Origin: Halobacteriovorax sp.
GTDB lineage: Bacteria > Bdellovibrionota > Bacteriovoracia > Bacteriovoracales > Bacteriovoracaceae
Length of the DNA: 64,000 nucleotides
NCBI GenBank assembly: GCA_020048985.1
Contig: JAIFLR010000024.1
Coordinates: 30,658-94,657 of the forward strand
Direction: 5' to 3'
The notes beneath the pieces are model-generated. The model searched no databases. It was given only the letters and a program-made list of their open reading frames with translations, and was not told where the DNA came from. Both the position numbers and the translations under genes were made by a program. Of this stretch, positions 16,976 to 26,819 are shown one piece after another; the stretch's first letter is position 1; the number at the start of each line of letters is the position of its first letter.

Positions 16976-17027
16976 GCTTTATTTTAGATGAAGATTAGGA
17001 AAAATTTAAAAATTTGAATTAAAACTG

Positions 17028-17363
17028 CTACTTAGAGGATATCAAGAGCTTCTTTAAAGCTTCGTAGGTAACTGGAATTGCTTTATGTGCCTCTAAAAGG
17101 ACACTAAGCGATCGCGGAGCAAGCCAGAGAAACTCATCTCCTGCATGCCACCTACGGGTGAAATCTACCGGTGGTAGTATTGAAAAATGGCTCTCGAGAA
17201 TGAGGACATTCTTTTTCATTTTCAAAGATGAAGCAATGGCATTCAGCCAGTACTCTTGAGAGAGAGAAATCGCATTTTCCGTATTAAAAAAACAAAAAAT
17301 ATCTGTCTGATTAATTTCTAAATTCATTTCTTTTTCAAACGTATTTGAAAATGAAAAAATCAT
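17028..17363 (-). CDS. Hypothetical protein, 111 aa
   Basis: I do not recognise this protein. It appears soluble, with a mixed alpha/beta pattern, and contains FFNTENAISLSQEYWLNAIASSLKMKKNVLILESH, which could be a strand-helix-strand unit. It overlaps the rfaE2-like gene by 4 bases (ATGA), so it is translationally coupled and last in the prmA-rsmE-RDD-rfaE2 operon. It lies upstream of flagellin on the same strand, but flagellin has its own promoter. No function is assigned. Confidence 0.6.
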   Translation of the reverse strand: MIFSFSNTFEKEMNLEINQTDIFCFFNTENAISLSQEYWLNAIASSLKMKKNVLILESHFSILPPVDFTRRWHAGDEFLWLAPRSLSVLLEAHKAIPVTYEALKKLLISSK

Positions 17364-17812
17364 GTAGCCTGAATTTTATGAATGATAGAGGTTGTGGAGT
17401 AGCCATCGATAAAGTTTAGAGAAAAAACTTCTCCGCCAGACTGGATAACTTCTTTTCCACCAACAATCTGGTCAATTTTCCAATCTCCGCCTTTAACTAA
17501 GACCTGTGGGTTAATTTTCAAAATAAGATTGAGTGGAGTGTCCTCAGAAAAGATTTCAACAAAATCTACGGGCTTCAGTTGAGACATTACATACTGTCGA
17601 TCTTTTTCATTATTGATTGGTCTTTCAGGACCTTTAAGTCGTTTAACGCTCGCATCAGAGTTCAAACCTATGACGAGTAGATCACCAAGTTTCCTTGCTT
17701 CACAGAGGTAAGCTACGTGGCCTCTATGAAGGATGTCAAAGCACCCATTAGTAAAAACAATCTTTTTATTTTTGTTTTTTGCTAGAAATTCTTCCAGGTC
17801 TTTCGAAAACAT
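17360..17812 (-). CDS. rfaE2: D-glycero-beta-D-manno-heptose 1-phosphate adenylyltransferase
   Basis: A 150-residue nucleotidyltransferase matching the C-terminal domain of HldE/RfaE. It activates heptose-1-phosphate with ATP to form ADP-heptose for the LPS inner core. The motifs FTNGCFDILHRGHVAYL (HxGH type), GLNSDASVKRLKG and the ERPI-RQY region are characteristic. The kinase half found fused in E. coli HldE is absent here, so it must be encoded elsewhere. It starts one base into the end of the RDD gene and overlaps the 111-residue gene. Confidence 0.92.
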   Translation of the reverse strand: MFSKDLEEFLAKNKNKKIVFTNGCFDILHRGHVAYLCEARKLGDLLVIGLNSDASVKRLKGPERPINNEKDRQYVMSQLKPVDFVEIFSEDTPLNLILKINPQVLVKGGDWKIDQIVGGKEVIQSGGEVFSLNFIDGYSTTSIIHKIQAT

Positions 17813-18513
17813 TAATCAGCCTTTACTACTTTTGAATTAGAAACTTTATTCTGCAAATCAAAATAGGAAAAAAGCCCTAGGCTCACAAAATTCAGTAATG
17901 AAATAAATGAACGAAAAACGAGTAAAGTGAATGATTGTGGTTTGTTATCTAGATCGACAACAGTAATTCCCAGAAGGTTTTTTCCTAGCGTTGACTGATG
18001 AGTTTTTTCAAAAATGGAGAAGTACATCATGTAAAAACCAGTAAACAGAACAACTACCAAAGGAGTTATTTCATTTGAGTAAGTCATCCAAACATCAATC
18101 AAATCTTTTTCAATAACTCGAGACATGATCGTTAAAACAAGGGCAACACCGGAAAGTACCAGACCTAGATCTAGCCCATAGGCCAAAACTCTCTGAGACT
18201 TTGTGGCATTACGTATAATTTTCTCAGGCTTAACATTTTCAACAGGAACTTGTGACAAAGTTTCGCGCCCGTAAAAAGCGGAGAGCTCACTTTGATAGAT
18301 CTGATTATTTTTATTTGCTATTGGATTAGGAGTTGTTTGTGGGACATGATTCGTCAAAGTAGAGTGCACATCACTAAAAGTAGGTTTAATTTCTGTCGTC
18401 GCGTGATTATGAAACCCAAGACCGGAGGTTATCGGTTTAAAATCGAAATCAATCTCATCGCTTGCCACGATCATGGTTGGCTTTTTTGAAGAAGAATTTG
18501 ATTCTAAGTTCAT
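17812..18513 (-). CDS. RDD-family membrane protein
   Basis: A 233-residue protein with a soluble, low-complexity N-terminal half (about 115 residues, rich in Asn, Pro, Ser and Thr) followed by an RDD domain: QRVLAYGLDLGLVLSGVAL, a second hydrophobic helix, and STLGKNLLGITVVD, then a final hydrophobic stretch. RDD proteins have three transmembrane helices and are thought to transport small molecules; the substrate is unknown. It sits between rsmE and rfaE2 in one operon. The long N-terminal extension is unusual for this family. Confidence 0.8.
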   Translation of the reverse strand: MNLESNSSSKKPTMIVASDEIDFDFKPITSGLGFHNHATTEIKPTFSDVHSTLTNHVPQTTPNPIANKNNQIYQSELSAFYGRETLSQVPVENVKPEKIIRNATKSQRVLAYGLDLGLVLSGVALVLTIMSRVIEKDLIDVWMTYSNEITPLVVVLFTGFYMMYFSIFEKTHQSTLGKNLLGITVVDLDNKPQSFTLLVFRSFISLLNFVSLGLFSYFDLQNKVSNSKVVKAD

Positions 18514-18557
18514 GATTTTATCCTTTTAATTCTTTCTTTAAGATTGGCATACAATCT

Positions 18558-19247
18558 TTAATCCAGCAATGACCCGAGAATAATCCCGGCCCCCGCAGAA
18601 ACAGCTGTCGGTGTCCGTAAAATGGGAGTGGGTAGATTAAGAATCCTGATATTTGCCACTTTATGCAGAAAATCTCTTTCCTCTTTTGAGAAACCACCCT
18701 CAGGCCCAACAATCAGAAGCCTGGGATCAGTTTTTTTGGGCATATTATCATTTTGTGACTCACTTTGAGAATCCATCATGAGAATTTCACCATAATCAGT
18801 GACGGGAATCTTATCCCAAGTGGTTGGACATATCTCAGGCATAAAAGCTGAGTTCGACTGTTCAATAGCACTAATAATCAAACTTTCTAGTCGCTCCATT
18901 TCTGGCAGCTTAGTCTGGGAGTAATCCGATCTGACGAGATAAATCTTTCTAAAACCCAGCTCTACCGCTTGTTTGAGGCACAATTCAAGAGCTTCTTTTT
19001 TAGGTATGCCCAGCGCTAGATCCATCTGAATCTTCTGAGCAATGGTGGAGCTCGCAGTGCACTTTAAAATAATTTCTTTCTTGGATAGGGAGCTCACTTT
19101 TGTTTTAACAGTGAGGCCCGCACCATTTAGTAAAAGAATCTCTTCATCCATCTCAACCCGTACCACATTGGCCAAGTGATGAGCAGCATCCCCTTTAATG
19201 AGATAGCTTTCCTGAATGGATAAATCCTTCTGGTAAAGGGCCCTCAT
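18558..19247 (-). CDS. rsmE: 16S rRNA m3U1498 methyltransferase RsmE
   Basis: SPOUT-class methyltransferase that in the known family methylates U1498 of 16S rRNA. It has an N-terminal PUA-like region (HHLANVVRVEMDEEILLLNG) and a C-terminal knot with LLIVGPEGGFSKEE and ILRTPTAVSAG, the SAM-binding loop. At 229 residues it has normal length. The start ATG at 19247 overlaps the prmA stop codon, so the two are coupled; this pairing is common in bacteria. Confidence 0.94.
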   Translation of the reverse strand: MRALYQKDLSIQESYLIKGDAAHHLANVVRVEMDEEILLLNGAGLTVKTKVSSLSKKEIILKCTASSTIAQKIQMDLALGIPKKEALELCLKQAVELGFRKIYLVRSDYSQTKLPEMERLESLIISAIEQSNSAFMPEICPTTWDKIPVTDYGEILMMDSQSESQNDNMPKKTDPRLLIVGPEGGFSKEERDFLHKVANIRILNLPTPILRTPTAVSAGAGIILGSLLD

Positions 19248-20203
19248 TACTGACCTTTAGTAAAATAGAGAGCAGCCCAATCGCCTTTTTCAAGATGACG
19301 TTTGAGAGTCATTCCTTTCTTGGTATAAGCTTCTATGATACCTGGAACCTGAGGTCGCAAAAGACCCGAAAGGATTAATCCTCCGCCAGGTCGAGTGACT
19401 TTTGTCAGGTAATCTATTTCTAGCATCAGTATACTTTCCAAAATATTTGCAAAAACTAAGTCATACTCAGGTTTTAATTTCTCCCTCACTTCAGGCAGCA
19501 ACAAACGAAAGGATAAGTTTTCAAGTTTATTTAATTCTGCATTTTGGTAGCAGTTCTTATTTGCTTCGGGGTCGATATCGTAAAAATCCACTTGAGCATT
19601 TTCATAAAACTTAAAAGTTGCGAGCCCTAGAATTCCTGAACCGGAACCAAAATCTAAAACACTATTCAAAGGAATATCTACTTCTTCGGTTAAAAGCTTT
19701 AAGCAGAGAAAAGTTGTTTCATGGCTGCCAGTACCAAAGCCCATTCCAGGATAGATATAAATATGCTGAGGTGTTTTTGGCCTATAATCCATCATCCATG
19801 AAGGAATGATTTCAAATTTATCATTTACTAAAATTGGGGAATAATGTTTTTTCCACTCAGCATTCCAGTCTTGTTGCTCATGCTCCTCAACTTGAACTTC
19901 GGCCAACACTTGCTTCGTACAATGATACTTAAACTTCTCAGCATCATCGGCGGTCGCAAAAAAGAATCGATAATTCGCCGGGCGACCCAATACAGTCGTT
20001 TCCACTTCATCCAAGACGGTCTCTGGAATATCCCCGCCTGAATAGGCACGCTCTCCGAGGATAGCGTCAACTTCAGCCTCGCTTAGAGAGAACTCTTCTA
20101 TTCCCAGTGTATTAAACTGTTCTACTGCCACGCTTTCTAAACTTCCCCGTTCATTTTCAGTAGGTTGAAAATGAAAGAGCGTCACGACCCAGAACTTATC
20201 CAT
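19247..20203 (-). CDS. prmA: Ribosomal protein L11 methyltransferase
   Basis: SAM-dependent methyltransferase that trimethylates ribosomal protein L11. It has an N-terminal substrate-recognition domain, then FGTGSHETTFLCLKLL and motif I VLDFGSGSGILGLA. The catalytic-region motif reads VFANILESIL where PrmA usually has ANI-L. At 318 residues it is near the usual 290-315. First gene of a five-gene operon; AAAGGA precedes the ATG. It is divergent from udk with about 120 bases between. Confidence 0.92.
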   Translation of the reverse strand: MDKFWVVTLFHFQPTENERGSLESVAVEQFNTLGIEEFSLSEAEVDAILGERAYSGGDIPETVLDEVETTVLGRPANYRFFFATADDAEKFKYHCTKQVLAEVQVEEHEQQDWNAEWKKHYSPILVNDKFEIIPSWMMDYRPKTPQHIYIYPGMGFGTGSHETTFLCLKLLTEEVDIPLNSVLDFGSGSGILGLATFKFYENAQVDFYDIDPEANKNCYQNAELNKLENLSFRLLLPEVREKLKPEYDLVFANILESILMLEIDYLTKVTRPGGGLILSGLLRPQVPGIIEAYTKKGMTLKRHLEKGDWAALYFTKGQ

Positions 20204-20324
20204 AAAAATCCTTTAATTGCCATGTTTTATAACTCATGAAACAGCAAATGTGAGGCTAAAATTTTTACACTGAGCAAGGTTTTCTTGGTATTAAGGACAT
20301 TTTTTTGTTAGAAGACAAACCCGT

Positions 20325-20972
20325 ATGGATAAAATTTTTCTCATTGGTATTGCTGGTGGCTCTGGTTCCGGAAAAACGACTTTCGCAAGAAAGGTCATGA
20401 AAGGCATCAGTAACTTAGACTCCTCCATGCTACACATGGATTCCTACTATTTACCAACTCAGCCCAAGACAAACTACACATCTAGCGGAAAACCCAATTT
20501 TGATCACCCGAACGCATTTGACTGGGACTTATTAAGGCAACACCTTACGGCCCTTAAAAATGGGCTATCCATAAAATGCCCAATTTATGATTTCAAAAGC
20601 TCAGGTCGCACTGGTGAATACGAAACCATAGGCCCCTGCAGAGTTGTACTTTTCGAAGGAATCTTTGCTCTTTATGACCAAGAGATTCGGGATCTTTTAG
20701 ATATCAAATGTTACCTGCACGTAGATTCAGATATCCGCTTTACTCGTCGCCTTCACCGAGACGTTAAAGAGCGAGGCCGCTCTCTGGAATCAGTTATTTC
20801 TCAGTACTATGACACCGTTAGACCTATGTATCAAAAATATCTCGACCCTCAACGTCAGTATGCGGATTTCACAGTTGGGGAAGAAACCGATGTTGCCTCT
20901 CTCATATTGTCTGCTAGAATTAAAGAAATGCTCACCACATCTCAAGATTTAGAAGCACACGAGGCGATCTAG
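20325..20972 (+). CDS. udk: Uridine kinase
   Basis: Phosphorylates uridine and cytidine in pyrimidine salvage. Walker A is GIAGGSGSGKTTFA; the DSYY segment, FDHPNAFDW, IYDFKSSGR and VLFEGIFALYD motifs are typical of Udk. At 215 residues it is normal length. Its stop codon is immediately followed by the TTG start of the RNase J gene, so the two are co-transcribed. Confidence 0.94.
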   Translation: MDKIFLIGIAGGSGSGKTTFARKVMKGISNLDSSMLHMDSYYLPTQPKTNYTSSGKPNFDHPNAFDWDLLRQHLTALKNGLSIKCPIYDFKSSGRTGEYETIGPCRVVLFEGIFALYDQEIRDLLDIKCYLHVDSDIRFTRRLHRDVKERGRSLESVISQYYDTVRPMYQKYLDPQRQYADFTVGEETDVASLILSARIKEMLTTSQDLEAHEAI

Positions 20973-22589
20973 TTGAAAAATAAATACTTTTCTGTTCTTC
21001 CCATCGGTGGAGTCGAAGAAATTGGCTCCAACATGACCATGATCCGCTCAACTGATGAGGACATCATTATTGATTGCGGTATGCTTTTTCCCTATGAAGA
21101 ATGCTTTGACATAAACTATCTCATTCCTGATTTCTCTCTACTTGATGCCGCACGAGTGAAAAACATAATCATCACTCACGGACATGAAGATCACATTGGA
21201 GCTCTTGGGCATTTACTTAAGGCTTTCCCTGATCTCACTGTTTGGGTAACACCTTTTACGCTCCATCTTATTCAGAGAAAACTTGAAGAACATAAAATCA
21301 GCATGAATTACCAGGTCTATAAGCCAGGCCAGGAACTTTCGTTTAAAAATGTTGATGTAACTCCAGTCCACGTGAATCATTCAATTCCGGAGACAAGTGG
21401 GCTTATCGTCAGGTCTAAAGGCCGGGAATGGGGTGCGCTCTATATTTCTGATTTTAAAGTTGATCTGGCTTCAAAGCACGAACTCCCCATCGACTTCACT
21501 ACCATTAAGCAAAAGCTAACCGAGTGTACTCAGACGGCTTATTTTATTGATAGCACCAATGTCATTTACGACGGAAAAACCACTTCTGAAAATGAACTCC
21601 ACGCGGATCTTGAACATCTCATGAACCGCCCTGAAAATCGTTTATTCATAACTCTGTTCGCTTCAAACGTTCATCGTATGAATGCCATTGCGAAAATGGC
21701 AAAAGCATCTGGTAGAAAAATTGTGGTCATGGGACGTTCACTTTGGACCTATATGGAAGCGGCCCGTGAATCTGGCCACACAGAAATTACTGCCGACGAC
21801 TTATTCATGGCCGATCAGGTTAGGGGTCAGAGCGGAAAAATGCTAATTTTCCTCTCTGGATGTCAGGGTGATTTTTTAAGTGCTCTAAGAAGATTTAGTT
21901 TTGGAGAAGATGGAAGTTTCAAGCCCATTCCTGGAGACGTGGTTATTTTTAGTTCTAAAGTCATTCCAGGAAATGAAAAAAAGATTTATCGTATTTATAA
22001 TAAGCTGACTCAATTTGGTGCTGAAATAGTTACCGCTTACGACCACCTCATTCACGCCTCAGGTCACCCAGGCAAAGAAGATTTAAAACTCCTTCTAAAC
22101 AATTTCAAGCCGAACTTCTATATTCCGATTCATGGCGAAAGCTATATGCTCAGAAAACATGCAGAATTTGTCAGAGAGAATTATCCTCAAATATCAACTC
22201 ACGTTATTCATAACTATCAGGAAGTGATTTTGGGTGATGGGATGATTAAAGTTGAGGATCACCCCGTAAAAGAGCCAAGACTGATACATGGAAAGAGCCT
22301 TGAGATTGAAAAAACTCAGATTTCCCAGCGCCGAAAAATGGCGACCCAGGGTGCAGTTTTCATCAGCTATCACCGGACTATAGGCCACATGGAAGTCACC
22401 ACGGTAGGACTCCCACTTATGGCGCAAGAGCATATGGAATTACTTAAAAAGCGACTTCTGAAACAAATCAATTCAGATCTATCTTCCCGTGATGAAACTT
22501 ACTTCAAAGATCAGTTAAAAATCTCGTCCCGTCAGTTCTATAATAACCTTCTGGGTTATAAGCCAGTCACTGAAGTCCATTTGTATTAG
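20973..22589 (+). CDS. rnj: Ribonuclease J
   Basis: Metallo-beta-lactamase/beta-CASP ribonuclease with 5'-3' exo- and endonuclease activity in RNA decay and processing. The metal site HGHEDHIGALGH and further motifs (HSIPETSGL, the STN segment, HASGHPGKEDL) are present. At 538 residues it fits the family's 550 or so. It starts with TTG at 20973, using GAGG in the end of udk as ribosome-binding site. The C-terminal domain is short, and the protein is of the soluble cytosolic type. Confidence 0.93.
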   Translation: MKNKYFSVLPIGGVEEIGSNMTMIRSTDEDIIIDCGMLFPYEECFDINYLIPDFSLLDAARVKNIIITHGHEDHIGALGHLLKAFPDLTVWVTPFTLHLIQRKLEEHKISMNYQVYKPGQELSFKNVDVTPVHVNHSIPETSGLIVRSKGREWGALYISDFKVDLASKHELPIDFTTIKQKLTECTQTAYFIDSTNVIYDGKTTSENELHADLEHLMNRPENRLFITLFASNVHRMNAIAKMAKASGRKIVVMGRSLWTYMEAARESGHTEITADDLFMADQVRGQSGKMLIFLSGCQGDFLSALRRFSFGEDGSFKPIPGDVVIFSSKVIPGNEKKIYRIYNKLTQFGAEIVTAYDHLIHASGHPGKEDLKLLLNNFKPNFYIPIHGESYMLRKHAEFVRENYPQISTHVIHNYQEVILGDGMIKVEDHPVKEPRLIHGKSLEIEKTQISQRRKMATQGAVFISYHRTIGHMEVTTVGLPLMAQEHMELLKKRLLKQINSDLSSRDETYFKDQLKISSRQFYNNLLGYKPVTEVHLY

Positions 22590-22624
22590 TTGAAGTTTAA
22601 AACAGTTGAACTACAATAGAGCTG

Positions 22625-23227
22625 ATGGAACAAACCGCCCTTATTCTCATTGCTGTCGTCCTATTATTAGTAGTAATCCTTGTAGGATTCCTTACTATTC
22701 TTATCTACAAAATGTTTCGAGAAAATAAGTCCTTCTCAGGGCAACCTTCCGCTACGCCACCAGGTGAGGCTCCTCACCCGGACATCTCTAAATCGGAATT
22801 TCATCCAGCCATTTTGGAGAGAATCAAAGGTTTGGAAAAAGTTAAACCAAAGCGGGCAGACCTTTTCTGTCCCAATCACACTGAAGAGCCGGGCGAAACG
22901 ATGTGTGCTATTTGTGATAAGTTGTATTGCAAATCCTGTATCAAGCCATTCAAGAGTCTACATTTCTGTAAAGAACACCTGCCCCTCATCATGAGGCATG
23001 ACTGGGATGAAGTTATAACCATTAAGACTTCTACTCATGATCCTGAGCAAGGGGTGAGACTCTACGACGTTAAAAAAGAAATCTTTGAACATCATGACCT
23101 CCCAACTTATATTGAAACCCATTATAAGATCAACGTAGATCAGGACTATATTGAAACATACTTAGTTTTATATGCTCAGAAAGAATTAACTGAACGAGTC
23201 AGAGAAAAAATTCAAGATAAAGTATAA
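22625..23227 (+). CDS. Membrane-anchored B-box-type zinc-finger protein
   Basis: A 200-residue protein with one N-terminal transmembrane helix (residues 6-30), a Pro-rich linker, and a Cys/His cluster C-x2-H-x8-C-x2-C-x4-C-x2-C-x9-C-x2-H (about residues 81-118) that matches the spacing of B-box zinc fingers, a fold common in eukaryotic TRIM proteins. The remaining 80 residues have a mixed alpha/beta pattern. Function is unknown. It follows the RNase J gene by 35 bases, so it may share its transcript, and it ends at a strong bidirectional terminator. Confidence 0.75.
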   Translation: MEQTALILIAVVLLLVVILVGFLTILIYKMFRENKSFSGQPSATPPGEAPHPDISKSEFHPAILERIKGLEKVKPKRADLFCPNHTEEPGETMCAICDKLYCKSCIKPFKSLHFCKEHLPLIMRHDWDEVITIKTSTHDPEQGVRLYDVKKEIFEHHDLPTYIETHYKINVDQDYIETYLVLYAQKELTERVREKIQDKV

Positions 23228-23256
23228 AAAAAAGCCCTCTTTCGAGGGCTTTTTTT
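23226..23256. terminator. Bidirectional terminator between B-box gene and ftsZ
   Basis: AAAGCCCTC (23231-23239), loop TTTC, GAGGGCTTT (23244-23252), flanked by A-run on the left and T-run on the right. It works as an intrinsic terminator in both directions and separates the udk-rnj-B-box operon from the convergent ftsZ end. Confidence 0.92.
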
Positions 23257-23257
23257 A

Positions 23258-24769
23258 TTAGATTTGTGAGTCGTGATTGCGCTCATTCTTCTTCATGAAA
23301 GACGGTGTATCGAACTCATCTTCATCAAAGTTAAAGAATCCAAGTTTTTCAGCAATGGATTTAATTCTGCTCTCACGGTTCTGAGAAGCCTGAGAATTGT
23401 TTTCATTTTTGGCAGCTTCAACTGGAGCTGAATTATCAAAATGTGAATATTCAGTGCGTGTTTCCATCGCCGGAGCCTGTGGAGGCGTTGGGCGAGACGC
23501 TGGGGCTTCAAAGTTTTTTTGAGATTCATACTTAGAAGCTGCGCTTTGTAATTTTTCAGCCCAATTAATCTTAGGTTTATTTTCAACCGGTGCAGCTTTT
23601 GTCTCTTCAAAATCAAAAATAATTTCTGATTTTACAGCGTAATCAGTATTTTTATTCTGAACAGGTGCTTCGTAGCGAGTTTCCATTTTAGGTGGATTCG
23701 GGCTCACAGGAGCTGCCTGAACATAAGGAGCCTCATAAACTGGAGCAGCAATTGGAGCTGCGGCAACAGAGGCTTGGCGATTTACAAAACTATTAGTTTC
23801 TTTGCGAGCAACACGAAGACCAGTTGCAATAACAGTCACTTTAATATTCTCGCCCATTGTATCGTCAATCACTGTACCAAAAATAATTTCAGCATCTTCG
23901 TCAGCCGCTTCCATGATCAATGTGACAGCTTGATTAGTTTCAAAAGTCGTCAGTGTAGAACTACCAGTGATGTTAATGATAATACCAGTGGCACCATCGA
24001 TAGAAACGTCTTCAAGAAGTGGAGAGCTGATCGCTGTTTTAGCCGCTTTCATAGCACGTTCAGCACCAGCAGCAGTTCCTGTTCCCATAAGGGCAAGACC
24101 CTTGTTGGTCATTACACTTGAAACGTCAGCAAAATCCGCGTTAATAAGACCAGTGTTATTGATCAAATCAGAGATACCTTGAACAGCATTGAGTAGTACT
24201 TCATCGGCAGCTTTAAATGTATCAACTAATGATAAATTCTCACCGGCCAATTGAAGCAGTCTTTGGTTTGGAATACAAATGAGTGAATCTACAGACTCTT
24301 CAAGAGACATAATTCCTTCATCAGCTTGACGAGCGCGCTTTTTACCTTCAAACATGAATGGCTTAGTTACAACACCAACAGTAAGAGCACCCATCTCGCG
24401 AGCAAGCTTAGCAATTACTGGAGCTGCACCTGTTCCAGTTCCGCCGCCCATACCGGCAGTAACAAAAACCATATCTGCACCTTGAAGTGCCTCAGAAAGT
24501 CTTTCATAGTCTTCAATTGCAGCCTTACGACCAACTTCAGGATTGGCACCAGCGCCCAAACCTTTTGTTACGTTTCCGCCCAATTGGATTTTTGTTGATG
24601 CCATACTTGCATTGAGTGCCTGAGAATCTGTGTTGGCAACAATATATTCAACTCCAGTCAAACCCGCACGGATCATAGTATTAACAGCGTTACATCCGCC
24701 TCCACCCACACCGATTACCTTGATACGGGCACCAGTTTCTGAGTTTGAGTTATCCGCGATATCGAACAT
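23258..24769 (-). CDS. ftsZ: Cell division protein FtsZ
   Basis: Tubulin-like GTPase that forms the Z-ring. The GTP-binding T4 loop is [15 protein letters not shown], with NTDSQAL and the T7-loop NADFADV region also present. The globular core ends near residue 325. A long, Ala/Pro/Asn-rich disordered linker of about 145 residues follows. The C-terminal docking peptide reads FDTPSFMKK, near the usual D-I-P-x-F-L-R, and is followed by an extra 8 residues. At 503 residues it is longer than most FtsZ because of the linker. It is last gene in the murB-ftsQ-ftsA-ftsZ run. Confidence 0.97.
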   Translation of the reverse strand: MFDIADNSNSETGARIKVIGVGGGGCNAVNTMIRAGLTGVEYIVANTDSQALNASMASTKIQLGGNVTKGLGAGANPEVGRKAAIEDYERLSEALQGADMVFVTAGMGGGTGTGAAPVIAKLAREMGALTVGVVTKPFMFEGKKRARQADEGIMSLEESVDSLICIPNQRLLQLAGENLSLVDTFKAADEVLLNAVQGISDLINNTGLINADFADVSSVMTNKGLALMGTGTAAGAERAMKAAKTAISSPLLEDVSIDGATGIIINITGSSTLTTFETNQAVTLIMEAADEDAEIIFGTVIDDTMGENIKVTVIATGLRVARKETNSFVNRQASVAAAPIAAPVYEAPYVQAAPVSPNPPKMETRYEAPVQNKNTDYAVKSEIIFDFEETKAAPVENKPKINWAEKLQSAASKYESQKNFEAPASRPTPPQAPAMETRTEYSHFDNSAPVEAAKNENNSQASQNRESRIKSIAEKLGFFNFDEDEFDTPSFMKKNERNHDSQI

Positions 24770-24783
24770 AGAGGCCTCCGAAA

Positions 24784-26019
24784 TTAAAAAATCTCTTTAA
24801 AAACGTTTTTTAATGATTTACCTAGTTTATCAAACATATCTGATTCGTCTTCTTTTTTCTCATCACGAGTCATTGCTTCAGAAAACTTATTTGATTCCTG
24901 GAGAAGACCAAGAACTGTTGAAAATTTTGGGTGCTGCATGGCCGAAGTCATGCCACCAAAAGCTTGTGGGTAACCCAGCTTAACTGGCTTTTCTAAAATA
25001 TATTCTGCCATCTCTGGTAGGTTACGAATCAAAGCGCCTCCACCTGTGAGCACAAAGCCCCCAGTGATATCTGCTTGCAAATTCTTCTCCAAGATCATTT
25101 CTTTAACCACATTGAACATTTCTTCAGCTCTGGCGCCTAAAACTTCAGCTATATAGCCCATTGAGACCTCTCTTGCTCTGGTGCCAGATAGGCCCTGAAC
25201 AGTTAGATAAGTTTCATTTAACTGGGCCTGATTTAGGACCGTTCCGTAGGTCAATTTGATTCTTTCAGCTTCATTATGCGGAATTTTTAAAGCTACAGCT
25301 AAATCATTAGTGAAGTGGTTTCCACCCAGAGGAATGATTTGAGAGTGAACCAGGCTTCCATCTTTCCAAACCGCAATATCCGTAGTCCCACCACCGATAT
25401 CAATTAGTACAACTCCGAGTTCTTTTTCTTCCATTGAAAGAACTGAACGAGAAGAGGCAATTGGTTGAAGGATAATCGAATTGGCCGTAAGGCCGGCCTG
25501 TTCAACACACTTTACAAGATTGTGAATGAGAGGAGTTTTTCCAGTAACAATGTGAACATTCACTTCTAAACGCGATCCACACATTCCGATTGGGTTTTTA
25601 ATTCCAACCGTATTATCTACTTTAAATTCTTGTGGAATAACATGGATAATTTCACGATCAGACGGTATCAATACTGCTTTCGCGGCTTCAACGACTCTAT
25701 CTACATCGGCTTGAGTGATTTCTTTGTTCTTAACAGGTACAACGCCAGAAGAATTAAAACAGTAGATATGATTACCAGCAATACCAACAGTTGCGGATTC
25801 AAGTTCTTCGATTCCAGCCATGAGTTTAGCTTCTTCGATTGATGCGCGTATTGATGCAACAGTTTTTTCAATGTTTACCACCGAGCCTTTTTTAAGGCCG
25901 TTACTCGGGTGAGATCCCACTCCGAGAATTTCTATATTTTTAGAGTTTTGTTGGGCGATCAGGGTACAAACTTTTGTAGTCCCGATATCCAAAGCGACAA
26001 TTACACTTTTGGTACTCAT
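24784..26019 (-). CDS. ftsA: Cell division protein FtsA
   Basis: Actin-like protein that tethers FtsZ to the membrane. The phosphate-1 motif is [10 protein letters not shown] and phosphate-2 is [14 protein letters not shown]. The C-terminus [12 protein letters not shown] is an amphipathic membrane-targeting helix, as expected. I place the start at the ATG at 26019, because AAGGGA precedes it at good spacing; the frame is open from 26049. It lies 14 bases before ftsZ and about 45 after ftsQ. Confidence 0.96.
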   Translation of the reverse strand: MSTKSVIVALDIGTTKVCTLIAQQNSKNIEILGVGSHPSNGLKKGSVVNIEKTVASIRASIEEAKLMAGIEELESATVGIAGNHIYCFNSSGVVPVKNKEITQADVDRVVEAAKAVLIPSDREIIHVIPQEFKVDNTVGIKNPIGMCGSRLEVNVHIVTGKTPLIHNLVKCVEQAGLTANSIILQPIASSRSVLSMEEKELGVVLIDIGGGTTDIAVWKDGSLVHSQIIPLGGNHFTNDLAVALKIPHNEAERIKLTYGTVLNQAQLNETYLTVQGLSGTRAREVSMGYIAEVLGARAEEMFNVVKEMILEKNLQADITGGFVLTGGGALIRNLPEMAEYILEKPVKLGYPQAFGGMTSAMQHPKFSTVLGLLQESNKFSEAMTRDEKKEDESDMFDKLGKSLKNVFKEIF

Positions 26020-26063
26020 GAGATTCCCTTCTCGATATTGAGGCTTCATGCCTCTTATAAATT

Positions 26064-26816
26064 CTAGATATTGTCAGAAAACTTGACAACAACCTTTTTC
26101 GAATTTACCAGGTTGATACTGCCTGGGTAACGCTTGTTCTTTTTTATGTATCCTACAATTTTTGCAAGCCTAGTGAGTTTTTCTTCCCACAAGTCTGCCC
26201 CCATGAATACACTGGTCGCCTTTCCATTAAACGAAAAAACGATCGTTAAGTCATTGCTTTTACTTACAATAACCTCAGAGATCTGACTGCGTAAATCTTT
26301 ATCCATCAGCTTGATAAAATTCGCTAAATTGGTAGGGGCATCGCCCTCTAATTGTTTCATTGAAATGGCGAGAAGGGGGAGATTCTTATTTAACTTTTTT
26401 TCGGCCTTCATTAAATTTTCATAACCCGGCTCATACATCTTGGCATTATCACCAAGAATGGCAGAGTAGTGTTCTTCGCCGTTACTTTTATAGACCTGAA
26501 CCTTAACCAATGGCTGAGGACACTCTAGATTAATACGAAGAGTTTTAATGACTGGATTGTAGTTAATTCGGTAATCAGAGAGAAAATGCTTCTCGTCTAA
26601 TTTCTCATGCAGAATCTTTTCTTTCACGTCTTTTAGTGAGTGCTTCTTTTCGAATTCTTTCATCACGATCATAGCAAAATTGCTAGAGGACTTAGCGGGA
26701 CACTCGCCTACGTAAGTTCGGTAGTTAATATTTTTCTGAGTAAACGAGTCCGGTACTGCCGCAACGGCAGTCAGGGTGGTGAGGCTCAAGAATGATACTA
26801 AAAGGAGTGACCACAT
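26064..26816 (-). CDS. ftsQ: Cell division protein FtsQ-like
   Basis: A 250-residue periplasmic protein in the ftsQ position. The C-terminal part (WEEKLTRLAKIVGYIKKNKRYPGSINLVNSKKVVVKF) matches the FtsQ/DivIB end domain. The N-terminus begins directly with a hydrophobic segment ending AVAA, so it looks like a signal peptide or a minimal anchor. There is no cytoplasmic tail: the murB stop codon lies in the same frame just upstream, so the protein cannot begin earlier. The POTRA region is divergent. Identification rests on the C-terminal domain and position. Confidence 0.8.
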   Translation of the reverse strand: MWSLLLVSFLSLTTLTAVAAVPDSFTQKNINYRTYVGECPAKSSSNFAMIVMKEFEKKHSLKDVKEKILHEKLDEKHFLSDYRINYNPVIKTLRINLECPQPLVKVQVYKSNGEEHYSAILGDNAKMYEPGYENLMKAEKKLNKNLPLLAISMKQLEGDAPTNLANFIKLMDKDLRSQISEVIVSKSNDLTIVFSFNGKATSVFMGADLWEEKLTRLAKIVGYIKKNKRYPGSINLVNSKKVVVKFSDNI

Positions 26817-26819
26817 GAA

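Noticed and set aside
23774..24598. Several plus-strand frames opposite ftsZ
   Set aside because: They are shadows of the ftsZ reading frame; Cys/Ser/His-rich products without family resemblance.
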